A stretch of 7,815 nucleotides of DNA from Lachnospiraceae bacterium UBA4380 (GCA_002390025.1 DGRU01000202.1:1-7815), one strand, 5' to 3'. Numbered from the stretch's first letter, positions 1 through 6,521 are shown. Notes: generated by a model not told the origin, from the sequence alone. Numbers and translations are program-made.

Positions 1-162
1 ACCGCATGGGGGTGGAGGTTCATAGAAGATGTACGAACTGCCGTTGCTATATAGACGGTCTGTGCATGCCCTTTCAGGGAGGTCTGTGCGGTAACAAAAG
101 ATTCTTACGTCACACCCGCGAGCAGGTTCTGAAAATCCATCCGGAAAGAAAGGATAAAAAAG
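1..162. other. Window-edge stretch upstream of the first lipoprotein gene; no confirmed gene
   Basis: No gene can be confirmed here. Plus-strand frame 1 is open from the edge and stops at TAG 52-54, so it could hold the last 17 residues of an upstream gene. Frame 3 is open to 344 and encodes a Cys-rich stretch (CTNCRC near its start), but about half of it overlaps the lipoprotein gene, so it is probably a chance frame. No hairpin with a T-run is visible, so a terminator for an upstream gene is not evident. A TGCTATATA string at 45-53 resembles an extended -10 element but lacks a convincing -35. Confidence 0.3.
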
Positions 163-1389
163 ATGAAAGGTATGAAGAAGTGGAAAAATTTAGCTGCCCT
201 CAGTGTCATGATCTGTCTGATACTTTCTCTGACAGCCTGCGGCGGATCCCAAAAGGCTCCGGAATCAGGAACTTCTGTCGAGAAAGATTCCAAGACCTCC
301 TCCGGGCAGGAGAGTGTCCCGGCAGAGGCGGCGACAAAGGATGAAGCCGCTGACGCGGCCGCAGCCGAAACCGCAGCTGCAGATGCAAGTGCATCCGAAA
401 CCGCTGCCGCCGATGCGAGTGCAGCCGAGACCGCTGCCGCCAGCGCGACCGCGGCTGAGACCGCGGAGCCCGCTGCAGCTCCGGACTATGCCATGGAAGA
501 AAACTGGGCTTATTTTGGCCTGGGCGAAGACAAGGATGCAGACCTCTTTCTGATCTGCCCTACCGTCGATACCAGAGACGAATACAATATGTCCATGGAT
601 GATGAAGAAGTGAAACAGAGCTTTTCCGGCGCTTTGAACATGGAGCGCGGCATTTATGAGGACAATACCAGAATGTTCGCCCCCTATTACAGGCAGGCGG
701 CCATGAAAATCTATAATCTGAGTCCTGAGGAACGTAAACCCTATCTGGAACTTGCTTATCAAGATGTCTCGGCGGCTTTCTCCTGGTATCTGGAGAACAA
801 AAATGAGGGAAGACCCATTGTTCTGGCAGGGTTCTCCCAGGGCGCCGATATGTGCTACCGCATCCTCAAGGAATATTTTGGAGACAGCGCTCTGCAGCAG
901 CAGCTGGTCGCGGTCTATGCCATCGGCTGGCCGATGACAGAGCAGATGATCGCGGAATATCCTCAGATCGTTCCTGCGGCATCCGAAAACGACACTGGTG
1001 TTGTCGTCAGCTTTGAGTGTGAGTCAGAGGATGTCACCGGGACTCTGATCATTCCCGAAGACACGAAGGCCCTCTCCATCAATCCCCTCAACTGGGTGAC
1101 CGACAGTACCCCTGCCGACAAGTCCCTGAATACAGGAGCCTGCTTTACCAGCTACAGCGGCAAGATCAAACAGGAAGTGCCCGAACTCTGCGGCTGCTAC
1201 ATAGATCCCGAGAGAGGAGCCCTGAAGGTTACGGATATTACGCCCGAGGAATATCCTCCCATTCTTTCCTTCCTGCCCGAGGGTTCCTATCATCTTTATG
1301 ACTATCAGTTCTACTTCAGGAATCTTCAGCAGAATGTCGAACAGAGGATCAAGGCCTATATGGAGAGCCTTGCGGAAAATGCAGCATAA
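163..1389 (+). CDS. Lipoprotein with Ala-rich repeat stalk and DUF3089-type alpha/beta-hydrolase domain
   Basis: Predicted 408-residue exported lipoprotein, anchored outside the membrane. Residues 4-25 form a Lys-rich start and hydrophobic segment ending in the lipobox LTAC, with lipid-bearing Cys26. Residues 27-66 are Ser/Glu/Ala-rich; residues 67-101 are a decapeptide tandem repeat of the type A-x-E-T-A-A-A-x-A-S/T, probably an extended stalk across the wall. From about residue 112 the sequence matches my recollection of DUF3089 (LFLICPTVDT, then GFSQGAD with probable nucleophile Ser225, and a C-terminal SYHLYDY with probable catalytic His377). The family is hydrolase-like with no settled substrate, so an esterase-type activity is inference. 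The start at 163 follows AAAGGA (149-154) by 8 nt; an ATG at 172 is possible but worse placed. A second hydrolase gene follows after 41 bp without a terminator, so the two are probably co-transcribed. Confidence 0.88.
   Translation: MKGMKKWKNLAALSVMICLILSLTACGGSQKAPESGTSVEKDSKTSSGQESVPAEAATKDEAADAAAAETAAADASASETAAADASAAETAAASATAAETAEPAAAPDYAMEENWAYFGLGEDKDADLFLICPTVDTRDEYNMSMDDEEVKQSFSGALNMERGIYEDNTRMFAPYYRQAAMKIYNLSPEERKPYLELAYQDVSAAFSWYLENKNEGRPIVLAGFSQGADMCYRILKEYFGDSALQQQLVAVYAIGWPMTEQMIAEYPQIVPAASENDTGVVVSFECESEDVTGTLIIPEDTKALSINPLNWVTDSTPADKSLNTGACFTSYSGKIKQEVPELCGCYIDPERGALKVTDITPEEYPPILSFLPEGSYHLYDYQFYFRNLQQNVEQRIKAYMESLAENAA
361..465 (+). repeat. 30-bp in-frame tandem repeat coding for the Ala-rich stalk
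   Basis: Three full 30-bp units (361-390, 391-420, 421-450) and a partial fourth (451-465) lie exactly in codon phase. Each encodes A-[AS]-E-T-A-A-A-[DS]-A-[ST]. The units differ mainly at third codon positions (gca/gcc/gcg, gaa/gag), so the peptide is kept while the DNA has drifted. This suggests an older duplication under protein-level constraint. Copy number could vary between strains without breaking the frame. Confidence 0.85.
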
Positions 1390-1430
1390 TATTTTGGCTT
1401 TTTTGATTTTTCGCGGACGGAGAGATATTT

Positions 1431-2123
1431 ATGGAACAGTTTGATGCTTCAAATATTGTTGAGGTCAACGGTGTAGAGCTTCATTATGCCGTAGTGGGCG
1501 AGGGGAGACCGGTCGTCCTGGTGCACGGCAATGCCGAAGACCACAATCTTTTTACAGTCGAAATCGAACAGCTTGCAGAGGCGGGATACCGGGTCTATGC
1601 GCCCGATTCCAGAGGCCACGGGGCAAACGAGCCTCTTGAGGAATATCATTTCGATGATATGGCCGAGGACATGTATCAGTTTATCAGGGCCATGGGGCTT
1701 GAGAAGCCCGCTCTCTACGGACACAGTGACGGCGGGATCATAGGACTCCTGCTGGAAATCAACCATCCCGGGACACTGGGGATCCTGGCTGTCAGCGGAA
1801 CCAACCTGGTGCCGGAAGGTGTTGATCCCTCATTTCTGGAGGAATACTGGGAGGCCTATGAGGAAGATCATGACCCGCTGATCGCGCTGATGCTGACAGA
1901 ACCTCATATAGAAGAGGAACAGCTCCGGTCGATCCGGATACCCGTGCTGGTCACGGCGGGAGAGTATGACCTGATCCTGCCGGAAGAGACGGAGCGCATT
2001 GTACAGGCGCTGCCGGATGCCGAGCTCGTGATCATGGAAAACGAGGATCACGGAAGCTATATTGAGGACAGCGAAATCATGGGAGAGATGCTCCTTGACT
2101 TTTTTGACAGGAGATGGGAATAA
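1431..2123 (+). CDS. Alpha/beta-hydrolase fold protein
   Basis: A 230-residue cytosolic alpha/beta hydrolase; no signal peptide or membrane segment is seen. The fold's landmarks occur in order: strand and oxyanion motif VVLVHGNAED (residues 28-37), PDSRGHG (58-64), nucleophile elbow GHSDGG with Ser99, acid Asp180 in AGEYDLI, and His207 in EDHGSY. The full Ser-Asp-His set suggests an active enzyme. The cap between about residues 125 and 165 is short and acidic. The family covers esterases, lipases, C-C hydrolases and haloperoxidases, so no substrate can be named. The ATG at 1431 follows GGAGAG (1419-1424) by 6 nt. It lies 41 bp after the DUF3089 lipoprotein gene, probably in one operon: one hydrolase outside the cell, one inside. 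Confidence 0.9.
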   Translation: MEQFDASNIVEVNGVELHYAVVGEGRPVVLVHGNAEDHNLFTVEIEQLAEAGYRVYAPDSRGHGANEPLEEYHFDDMAEDMYQFIRAMGLEKPALYGHSDGGIIGLLLEINHPGTLGILAVSGTNLVPEGVDPSFLEEYWEAYEEDHDPLIALMLTEPHIEEEQLRSIRIPVLVTAGEYDLILPEETERIVQALPDAELVIMENEDHGSYIEDSEIMGEMLLDFFDRRWE

Positions 2124-2133
2124 ACAGCCCTGT

Positions 2134-2220
2134 TTCCGGCTGTGTTTCGTTTGGCTCCGGCTGCCTTCCGGTTGCGTTCCGGTTCGGTTCCGGCTGCGTT
2201 CCGGTTGGGTTCCGGCTGCG
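2134..2220. repeat. 11-bp minisatellite, consensus TTCCGGYTGCG, about 8 copies
   Basis: Eight consecutive units of about 11 bp begin 10 bp after the hydrolase stop. Five are close to TTCCGGYTGCG: 2166-2176, 2177-2187, 2188-2198, 2199-2209, 2210-2220. The first three (2134-2165) are more diverged and include one 10-bp unit. Alternating GCTGCG and GTTsGG endings give a 22-bp higher-order period. Because 11 is not a multiple of 3 and no ribosome binding site serves it, it is probably non-coding. Just before it, ACAGCC (2124-2129) can pair with GGCTGT (2138-2143), a weak hairpin that could help end the upstream transcript. Confidence 0.8.
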
Positions 2221-2254
2221 ATTGTGTGAAAAATAGTTTTCTTTGTGCAAACTG

Positions 2255-2263
2255 TGCTATAAT
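2255..2263 (+). promoter_or_regulatory. Extended -10 promoter for dapA
   Basis: TGCTATAAT combines a TG extension (2255-2256) with a perfect TATAAT (2258-2263). No good -35 lies 16-18 bp upstream (TAGTTT-like sequence near 2234-2239), which is typical of extended -10 promoters. Transcription would begin near 2270, giving a leader of about 100 nt before the dapA start. That leader contains the palindrome CTGCATGCAG (2331-2340) but no recognisable riboswitch. Confidence 0.6.
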
Positions 2264-2370
2264 ATGGTTGCTGCGCTGCAGATCTGTAACAGCCTGCGAT
2301 TCATGCACAACAGGGAAAAAAGAATCAGCCCTGCATGCAGTGCACATCATATATTAGGAGGATATTGAAT

Positions 2371-3255
2371 ATGTCTATCTTTAAAGGATCCGGTGTTGCC
2401 CTTGTCACACCCATGAAGGAAAACGGAGAGATCAACTATGACTCTCTCGAGAGGCTGATCGAAGACCAGATCAAAAACGGCACGGATGCCCTGGTCGTTG
2501 TAGGCACCTCCGGAGAAGCGCCCACACTGGATGACCCCGAGCATCTGGAGGCAATCCGTTTTTCGGCAGAGGTGACCAAGGGGAGGATCCCTGTCGTCGC
2601 CGGAACCGGATCCAATAATACTGCCCACGCAGTCATGATGTCCGAAGAGGCGGAGAAGCTGGGCGCCGACGGCCTGCTGCTCGTCACACCTTATTACAAC
2701 AAGGCCACACAGGACGGCCTCTATCAGCATTACCGCACGATCGCGTCAGCGACAAAGCTTCCCTGCATCGTCTACAACGTTCCTTCCAGGACGGGAACCA
2801 ATATCCTTCCCGAGACCATGGCCAGGCTTATCAAGGACCAGCCCAACATCGCCGGCATCAAGGAGGCAACCGGCAATATCAGCCAGGTCGCCAAACTGGC
2901 CAGCCTCGTTGACGGAAAGATCGATATCTATTCCGGCAATGACGACCAGATCGTTCCCCTCTGTTCCCTGGGCGGCTCGGGTGTCATTTCCGTCCTCGCC
3001 AATGTTGCGCCCCGTCAGACCCATGACCTTGTCATGCACTGCCTGGAGGGAAGATACGAGGAGGCCAAAAAGCTCCAGCTCAAGGCCCTTCCCCTGATCG
3101 AGCAGCTCTTCATCGAGGTCAATCCGATCCCTGTCAAGGCTGCCCTCAACATGCAGGGCTTCGACGTCGGTTCTCCCAGACTTCCTCTGACCGAACTGAC
3201 AGATGCCCACAAGGAATCACTGCGCAGGGCCATGATCGAATTCGGATGCCTGTGA
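2371..3255 (+). CDS. dapA: 4-hydroxy-tetrahydrodipicolinate synthase (DapA)
   Basis: Condenses pyruvate with aspartate-4-semialdehyde, the first committed step of the diaminopimelate/lysine pathway, in the cytosol. The 294-residue product has the family's usual length and TIM-barrel motifs: GTSGEAPTL (residues 45-53, with the Thr46-Ser47 active-site pair), PYYNK (107-111), YNVPSRTG with Tyr135 and Arg140, and Schiff-base Lys164 in GIKEATGN. NPIPVK (251-256) is also conserved. Ser47 replaces the second Thr common elsewhere and should be functionally equivalent. The start at 2371 is fixed by AGGAGG (2356-2361) 9 nt upstream and by homology beginning at SIFKGSG; an in-frame ATG at 2335 would add 12 unsupported residues. 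It has its own promoter and a terminator at 3308-3350, and no dapB follows, so it looks monocistronic. Confidence 0.96.
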   Translation: MSIFKGSGVALVTPMKENGEINYDSLERLIEDQIKNGTDALVVVGTSGEAPTLDDPEHLEAIRFSAEVTKGRIPVVAGTGSNNTAHAVMMSEEAEKLGADGLLLVTPYYNKATQDGLYQHYRTIASATKLPCIVYNVPSRTGTNILPETMARLIKDQPNIAGIKEATGNISQVAKLASLVDGKIDIYSGNDDQIVPLCSLGGSGVISVLANVAPRQTHDLVMHCLEGRYEEAKKLQLKALPLIEQLFIEVNPIPVKAALNMQGFDVGSPRLPLTELTDAHKESLRRAMIEFGCL

Positions 3256-3276
3256 TCCACTGGTAAAATCTAAAAA

Positions 3277-3297
3277 TGGAATAGCCATGCTATTCCA
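3277..3297. other. 9-bp perfect hairpin after dapA, without T-run
   Basis: TGGAATAGC (3277-3285) and GCTATTCCA (3289-3297) form a perfect 9-bp stem with a CAT loop, 22 bp after the dapA stop. No T-tract follows, so it is not a standard intrinsic terminator. It could protect the 3' end of the dapA transcript or be a protein-binding palindrome. Confidence 0.5.
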
Positions 3298-3307
3298 GAC
3301 AAGAGAG

Positions 3308-3350
3308 AAAAAAATGCCGGAAGCATGCGAGATGTTTTCCGGCATTTTTT
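3308..3350. terminator. Bidirectional intrinsic terminator between dapA and the acetyltransferase
   Basis: ATGCCGGAA (3314-3322) pairs with TTCCGGCAT (3337-3345). A run of seven A (3308-3314) lies on the left and six T (3345-3350) on the right, so the hairpin can terminate on both strands. The loop can hold a small inner stem (CAT 3324-3326 with ATG 3332-3334). It serves dapA from the left and is the only good terminator for the minus-strand acetyltransferase, which would carry about 150 nt of 3' untranslated RNA. Confidence 0.88.
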
Positions 3351-3460
3351 ATGGCAGTGGAACGACTGTCCGATCTTTTTTTATTATTCTATTTATACTG
3401 TTATACAGTAAGAAAACTAAATGATGTACAGGTCAGCCTTTCCTATCGATGGGTTGATGC

Positions 3461-3484
3461 GATTATTGCGGATTATTACGGATT
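3461..3484. repeat. Short 10-bp direct repeat GATTATTRCG
   Basis: GATTATTGCG (3461-3470) is followed directly by GATTATTACG (3471-3480) and a third partial GATT (3481-3484). It lies in the untranslated region downstream of the minus-strand acetyltransferase. No function is evident. Confidence 0.5.
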
Positions 3485-3501
3485 GGGCTCGATGCTTTGG
3501 G

Positions 3502-4089
3502 TTAATTCCGGTCGCTGTTTTTCACCGGGCGCACCACGCGGCAGGGCACTCCAAAAGCAAGGACATCCGGCGGAATATCGCGTGTCACGACACTTCCGGC
3601 TCCGATCACGGAATTATCACCGATAGTGACACCAGGCAGGATGGTCACGCCCGCTGCGATCCAGCAATTTCTGCCGATCCGGACCGGCAGGTTGTACTGC
3701 AGGCCTGATCCGCTGCGGAGCGCGGGATCAATGGGGTGGGAGGCGGCGGTAATGGTGACATTGGGGCCGATCATTGTGTTGTCCCCCACATAAATGTGCG
3801 TGTCATCTACAAGAGTCAGATTGAAATTGACATAGATGTTCCTGCCAAAGTGCACATGCGCCCCTCCCCAGTTGGCATGAAAGGGCGGCTCGATCCAGCA
3901 GCCATCGCCGACTTCAGCAAGCATCTCCTTCAGAAGTGCCAGCCGCCTGGCTGTCTCTGAAGGCCGGGTGCTATTAAAATCATACATGGCATCCAGATGC
4001 CGGCTCTGGATCTCAAGAAGGGCGGGATCTCCCGAATCATAGAGCTCACCGGAATGAAGCATTGCTGTTTTTTCAGATTGTTCTTTCAT
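3502..4089 (-). CDS. Sugar O-acetyltransferase, maltose/galactoside type (left-handed beta-helix)
   Basis: Transfers acetyl from acetyl-CoA to a sugar hydroxyl in the cytosol; the natural acceptor is uncertain. The 195-residue product has the N-terminal Mac-type segment (MLHSGELYDSGDPALLEIQ, residues 10-28) and then hexapeptide-repeat coils from about residue 75 (HVHFGRNIYVN, IYVGDNTMIGPNVTI, IGDNSVIGAGSVVT). His118 in TAASHPI is the expected catalytic base; Asn90 and Asp95 in NFNLTLVDD match substrate-binding positions of LacA. The C-terminal FGVPCRVVRP is typical. I place the start at the ATG at 4089, preceded by GAGG with 9-nt spacing and matching the family's usual N-terminus. A GTG at 4134 would add 15 residues but has no ribosome binding site. 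Convergent with dapA, divergent from the methyltransferase gene. Confidence 0.93.
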   Translation of the reverse strand: MKEQSEKTAMLHSGELYDSGDPALLEIQSRHLDAMYDFNSTRPSETARRLALLKEMLAEVGDGCWIEPPFHANWGGAHVHFGRNIYVNFNLTLVDDTHIYVGDNTMIGPNVTITAASHPIDPALRSGSGLQYNLPVRIGRNCWIAAGVTILPGVTIGDNSVIGAGSVVTRDIPPDVLAFGVPCRVVRPVKNSDRN

Positions 4090-4139
4090 ATATTCTGACC
4101 TCGTGGTTACCTGTGGAACCTGTACTGCTTTCACTTGTC

Positions 4140-4155
4140 AGTATACAGAATACCA
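4140..4155 (-). promoter_or_regulatory. Candidate promoter for the acetyltransferase
   Basis: On the minus strand, TGGTATTCT (plus 4155 down to 4147) resembles an extended -10 element. An alternative TATACT (4145 down to 4140) matches the -10 consensus at five of six bases. Neither has a good -35. Either would start the transcript roughly 45-55 nt before the ATG at 4089. The site touches the -35 of the opposing promoter at 4156. Confidence 0.35.
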
Positions 4156-4184
4156 TTGAAAAAACGGACCTGCTATATCATAAT
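4156..4184 (+). promoter_or_regulatory. Sigma-A-type promoter for the rRNA methyltransferase (upstream)
   Basis: TTGAAA (4156-4161) and CATAAT (4179-4184) are separated by exactly 17 bp, each matching its consensus at five of six bases. It would give a leader of about 85 nt before the gene at 4278. Confidence 0.6.
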
Positions 4185-4196
4185 GTCGATTGTATC

Positions 4197-4205
4197 TGGT
4201 ATAAT
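4197..4205 (+). promoter_or_regulatory. Second, extended -10 promoter for the rRNA methyltransferase
   Basis: TGGTATAAT has a TG extension (4197-4198) and perfect TATAAT (4200-4205), 16 bp downstream of the first promoter's -10. Its -35 region (ATCATA near 4177) is poor. It resembles the extended -10 before dapA. The gene may use either site or both. Confidence 0.5.
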
Positions 4206-4277
4206 TTCGAATGATTGTTTTCCGGAGAATTAGAGACTGTTCTGATTGGAAAGATTAATAAACTGGAGAGATAAATA

Positions 4278-5849
4278 ATGAAAAAAGGTGAGATCCTGGA
4301 AGGGATTGTGACCCGGGTTGACTATCCCGGAAAGGGTGTTGTGGAAACACCGGAAGGAATATGCATCGTAAAAAATGTGCTGCCGGGGCAGCGGGTTTCT
4401 CTTCGCGTGTCCAAAAAGCGCCGCGGCAAAGCGGAGGGGACACTGCAGGAGGTTGTGGAGAAGGCCCCCTGTGAGAGAACGGCTCCCTGTCCGCACTTCG
4501 GAAAGTGCGGGGGATGCATGTATCTGAACCTGCCTTTTGAGGAGGAACTGGATCTGAAGCGCAGCCAGGTGGTCCGTCTTCTTGAGGGCGCCATGAGCCA
4601 GGCGGCACAGCTTTCGGGAGTGCCGGAAGAGGAGCTGGAGGTCTCGAAATGGTTCGAAGGGATCAAACCCAGTCCGCAGGAATATGAATACCGCAACAAG
4701 ATGGAATATACCTTCGGGGACGAATATAAGGACGGCCCCCTTGCCCTGGGTATGCATAAGCGGGGCGGTTTCTATGATATCGTTACAGTGGACGGCTGCC
4801 GGATCACGGATCCCGATTTTTCCTTAATCCTGCGCACGACCCTGCAGTATTTTGCGGAGACAGAGTTTCCCGAGGCTTTTCAGAATACACAGAATATACA
4901 GAATACACAAAATGCATCCGGGGAGACGGCCTCTTCCGATAATGCAGATCATACGGCAGAAGAAAAAAGCGGAAAGCTGCCCTTTTACCACCGCCTGCGC
5001 CACACAGGCTATCTGCGCCACCTGCTGGTGCGCAAGGCCGCCTTTACAGGTGAAATTCTGGTGGACCTTGTGACGACCACGCAGCTGCAGCCGGACCTGT
5101 CCGGTTTCAGGGATGCTCTGCTGAAGGTGCAGGAAGCCGGCCTCCTGAAGGGCTGTTTTGCAGGCATTCTGCATACAAAGAACGATTCCCTCGCGGACGT
5201 GGTCGCGGACCAGGGCACGGAGATCCTCTACGGAAAGGACTTCTTTACCGAGGAACTGTTGGGCCTTCGTTTCAATGTAACTCCCTTTTCCTTTTTCCAG
5301 ACCAACAGCCACGGAGCGGAGGTGCTCTACGATACGGCCAGATCCTTCCTCTCCGAGGGAACCATGGCCGGAAAGAAAAAGGGCATTGTCTATGACCTCT
5401 ACAGCGGGACAGGCACCATCGCCCAGCTCATGGCGCCAACTGCCGAAAAAGTCATCGGCGTAGAGATCGTGGAAGAGGCGGTCGAAGCTGCCAAAATAAA
5501 CGCACAGAGGAACGGCCTGACCAACTGCTCCTTCCTGGCCGGCGATGTCTTCAAAGTCCTCGACACCATTGAGGAGAAGCCCGACACCATTATCCTGGAT
5601 CCGCCCCGCGACGGCATTCACCCCAAGGCGCTGCCGCGCATTCTGTCCTACGGGGTCGAGAACATTCTGTATATATCCTGCAAACCCACCAGCCTGGCAA
5701 GAGACCTTCCCGCCTTTGTCGCGGCAGGATACAGGCCCGTGAGGGGCGTGTGCGTGGATCAGTTCCCCTGGACCAGCAGTGTGGAGACGGTAGTTCTTTT
5801 AAGTAGGGAAAAGGATGACGGACATATAAACATTGATTTGGATGTCTGA
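4278..5849 (+). CDS. rlmD: 23S rRNA (uracil-5-)-methyltransferase, RlmD/RumA family
   Basis: Methylates C5 of a 23S rRNA uridine using S-adenosylmethionine. An N-terminal TRAM domain (about residues 1-60) precedes the iron-sulfur ligands Cys71, Cys77 and Cys80 (CPHFGKCGGC) and Cys174 in DGCRITDP, matching the [4Fe-4S] pattern of RumA. FFQTNS (339-344), the SAM loop DLYSGTGT (373-380), GVEIVEEAV (394-402), DPPRDG (441-446), catalytic Cys468 in YISCKP and base Glu503 in SSVETVVLL complete the fold, so the enzyme looks intact. At 523 residues it exceeds the usual 430-470, partly through a hydrophilic insertion at about 195-235 with a QNT repeat. The start follows GGAGAG (4265-4270) by 7 nt. In Bacillota one enzyme may modify U747 as well as U1939 (RlmCD), and paralogues occur, so the exact target is uncertain. 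No clear terminator follows. Confidence 0.9.
   Translation: MKKGEILEGIVTRVDYPGKGVVETPEGICIVKNVLPGQRVSLRVSKKRRGKAEGTLQEVVEKAPCERTAPCPHFGKCGGCMYLNLPFEEELDLKRSQVVRLLEGAMSQAAQLSGVPEEELEVSKWFEGIKPSPQEYEYRNKMEYTFGDEYKDGPLALGMHKRGGFYDIVTVDGCRITDPDFSLILRTTLQYFAETEFPEAFQNTQNIQNTQNASGETASSDNADHTAEEKSGKLPFYHRLRHTGYLRHLLVRKAAFTGEILVDLVTTTQLQPDLSGFRDALLKVQEAGLLKGCFAGILHTKNDSLADVVADQGTEILYGKDFFTEELLGLRFNVTPFSFFQTNSHGAEVLYDTARSFLSEGTMAGKKKGIVYDLYSGTGTIAQLMAPTAEKVIGVEIVEEAVEAAKINAQRNGLTNCSFLAGDVFKVLDTIEEKPDTIILDPPRDGIHPKALPRILSYGVENILYISCKPTSLARDLPAFVAAGYRPVRGVCVDQFPWTSSVETVVLLSREKDDGHINIDLDV
4881..4916 (+). repeat. 9-bp in-frame tandem repeat inside the rRNA methyltransferase gene
   Basis: Four 9-bp units (CAGAATACA, CAGAATATA, CAGAATACA, CAAAATGCA) lie exactly in codon phase and encode QNT-QNI-QNT-QNA, residues 202-213. 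They sit in a polar, probably disordered insertion next to Ser/Asp/Glu-rich sequence. Since 9 is a multiple of 3, gain or loss of units keeps the gene intact. Confidence 0.85.
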
Positions 5850-5975
5850 TGCCGCTGTTGCTTTCCATATTTGATCTTATGTGCTGGCATTGAAGAGATG
5901 GCCTGTCTTGAAAACGTTCCAAAAGAGTCCAGAGATTTTTCGAGAATAATCATTAACAATAGGATTGACAATCCA
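5850..5975. other. Intergenic start of an AT-rich patch; no recognised gene
   Basis: Base composition shifts here from the GC-richer style of the methyltransferase gene to AT-rich DNA that continues to about 6480. A 39-codon frame (ATG 5898 to TGA 6015-6017) continues in the same frame beyond the methyltransferase stop but has no good ribosome binding site and overlaps the promoter of the next gene. I do not recognise its product and do not call it a gene. Confidence 0.4.
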
Positions 5976-6004
5976 TTGACTATTAATGTTATTCTTGATA
6001 TTAT
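5976..6004 (+). promoter_or_regulatory. Promoter of the small AT-rich lipoprotein gene
   Basis: TTGACT (5976-5981) and TATTAT (5999-6004) are separated by 17 bp and each matches consensus at five of six bases. A perfect TTGACA (5965-5970) lies 11 bp upstream, but its best-spaced -10 (GTTATT, 5988-5993) is poor, so the downstream pair is preferred. The leader would be about 45 nt. Confidence 0.65.
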
Positions 6005-6055
6005 TAATAATATATGAGTCCCAATACTTATGCATAATTAATCAAAGGAGAAATT

Positions 6056-6442
6056 ATGAAAAAGAGTTTATTACTGATATTAGGAGCATTATTTCTTATG
6101 CTTGTTCTTGGTGGCTGTGGGAAAAGTTCTTTGATTGAAGGCACTTACAAACATACACCTGATGAAACCTTTAATTATGATTTTACAATAGTCCATGAGA
6201 AGAAAAATGTATCTGTCACTATAAACGGAAAAACGTATGAAGCAAAAATGGACGGAGAAAATGAAATTCTTGTTGATGGAAAATATACTATTTTAGAATC
6301 CTATAATAATGCAAATAATGAACCTGACGTTAAGAATGTTGCCATAGATAATATAATAGTTCTTAATGCTAAAGACTGGATTCAAGGAGATTACATCGTC
6401 GACGATGACGGTAATTTGAAGTTGCTTCTAGATAAACAGTAA
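6056..6442 (+). CDS. Small lipoprotein of unknown function
   Basis: I do not recognise the family. The 128-residue product starts MKKSLLLILG, has a hydrophobic segment to residue 19 and a lipobox LGGC with lipid-bearing Cys21, so it should be anchored outside the membrane. The mature part (about 108 residues) is polar, rich in Asp, Asn and Lys, and alternates short hydrophobic and polar stretches (YDFTIVHE, VSVTING, IIVLNAKDW, LKLLLDKQ), suggesting a small beta-sandwich or barrel. It has no cysteine besides the lipidated one. The start follows AAGGAG (6045-6050) by 5 nt. It has its own promoter and terminator and so looks monocistronic. Codons are strongly A/T-ending, unlike neighbouring genes, which hints at recent acquisition. 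Confidence 0.82.
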   Translation: MKKSLLLILGALFLMLVLGGCGKSSLIEGTYKHTPDETFNYDFTIVHEKKNVSVTINGKTYEAKMDGENEILVDGKYTILESYNNANNEPDVKNVAIDNIIVLNAKDWIQGDYIVDDDGNLKLLLDKQ

Positions 6443-6477
6443 TAATGCAGCTTTATACTATTACCGTGAAAATGGAC

Positions 6478-6521
6478 AAAAACCTGCTGACAAGAGTCAA
6501 AAGACTTTCAGCAGGTTTTTT
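6478..6521. terminator. Strong intrinsic terminator after the small lipoprotein gene
   Basis: AAAAACCTGCTGA (6478-6490) pairs perfectly over 13 bp with TCAGCAGGTTTTT (6508-6520); the T-run extends to 6521. The loop holds a small inner stem (AGTC 6495-6498 with GACT 6503-6506). The five A at the left allow it to act on the minus strand too. It lies 35 bp after the lipoprotein stop and may also end read-through from the methyltransferase gene, which lacks its own clear terminator. Confidence 0.92.

Noticed and set aside
6..344. Cys-rich 112-codon frame (CTNCRC near its start) at the left edge
   Set aside because: About half overlaps the well-supported lipoprotein gene in another frame, and no ribosome binding site is visible. 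Its first part could still belong to an upstream gene cut by the window edge.
2134..2220. CRISPR array
   Set aside because: The units are contiguous 11-mers without spacers, and no cas genes are present.
2264..2370. Lysine riboswitch in the dapA leader
   Set aside because: The leader is only about 100 nt, shorter than an L-box, and shows no recognisable core or terminator; only short palindromes (CTGCATGCAG, GTGCAC) are present.
2335..2370. Upstream ATG for dapA adding 12 residues
   Set aside because: AGGAGG at 2356-2361 lies inside this extension and serves the ATG at 2371, where family similarity begins.
3396..3410. TACTGT-TAT-ACAGTA palindrome as terminator of the acetyltransferase
   Set aside because: On the minus strand it is followed by A-rich, not T-rich, sequence. 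It could be an operator-like palindrome, but no nearby promoter supports that.
4090..4134. GTG start adding 15 residues to the acetyltransferase
   Set aside because: No ribosome binding site precedes it, and the family's N-terminus matches the start at 4089.
4824..5621. 265-codon minus-strand frame opposite the rRNA methyltransferase
   Set aside because: The plus strand carries all conserved methyltransferase motifs here, and the opposite product has no recognisable domain.
5898..6017. 39-codon frame in the intergenic region after the methyltransferase
   Set aside because: No convincing ribosome binding site, overlaps the next gene's promoter, and the product is unrecognised. It remains possible as a remnant.
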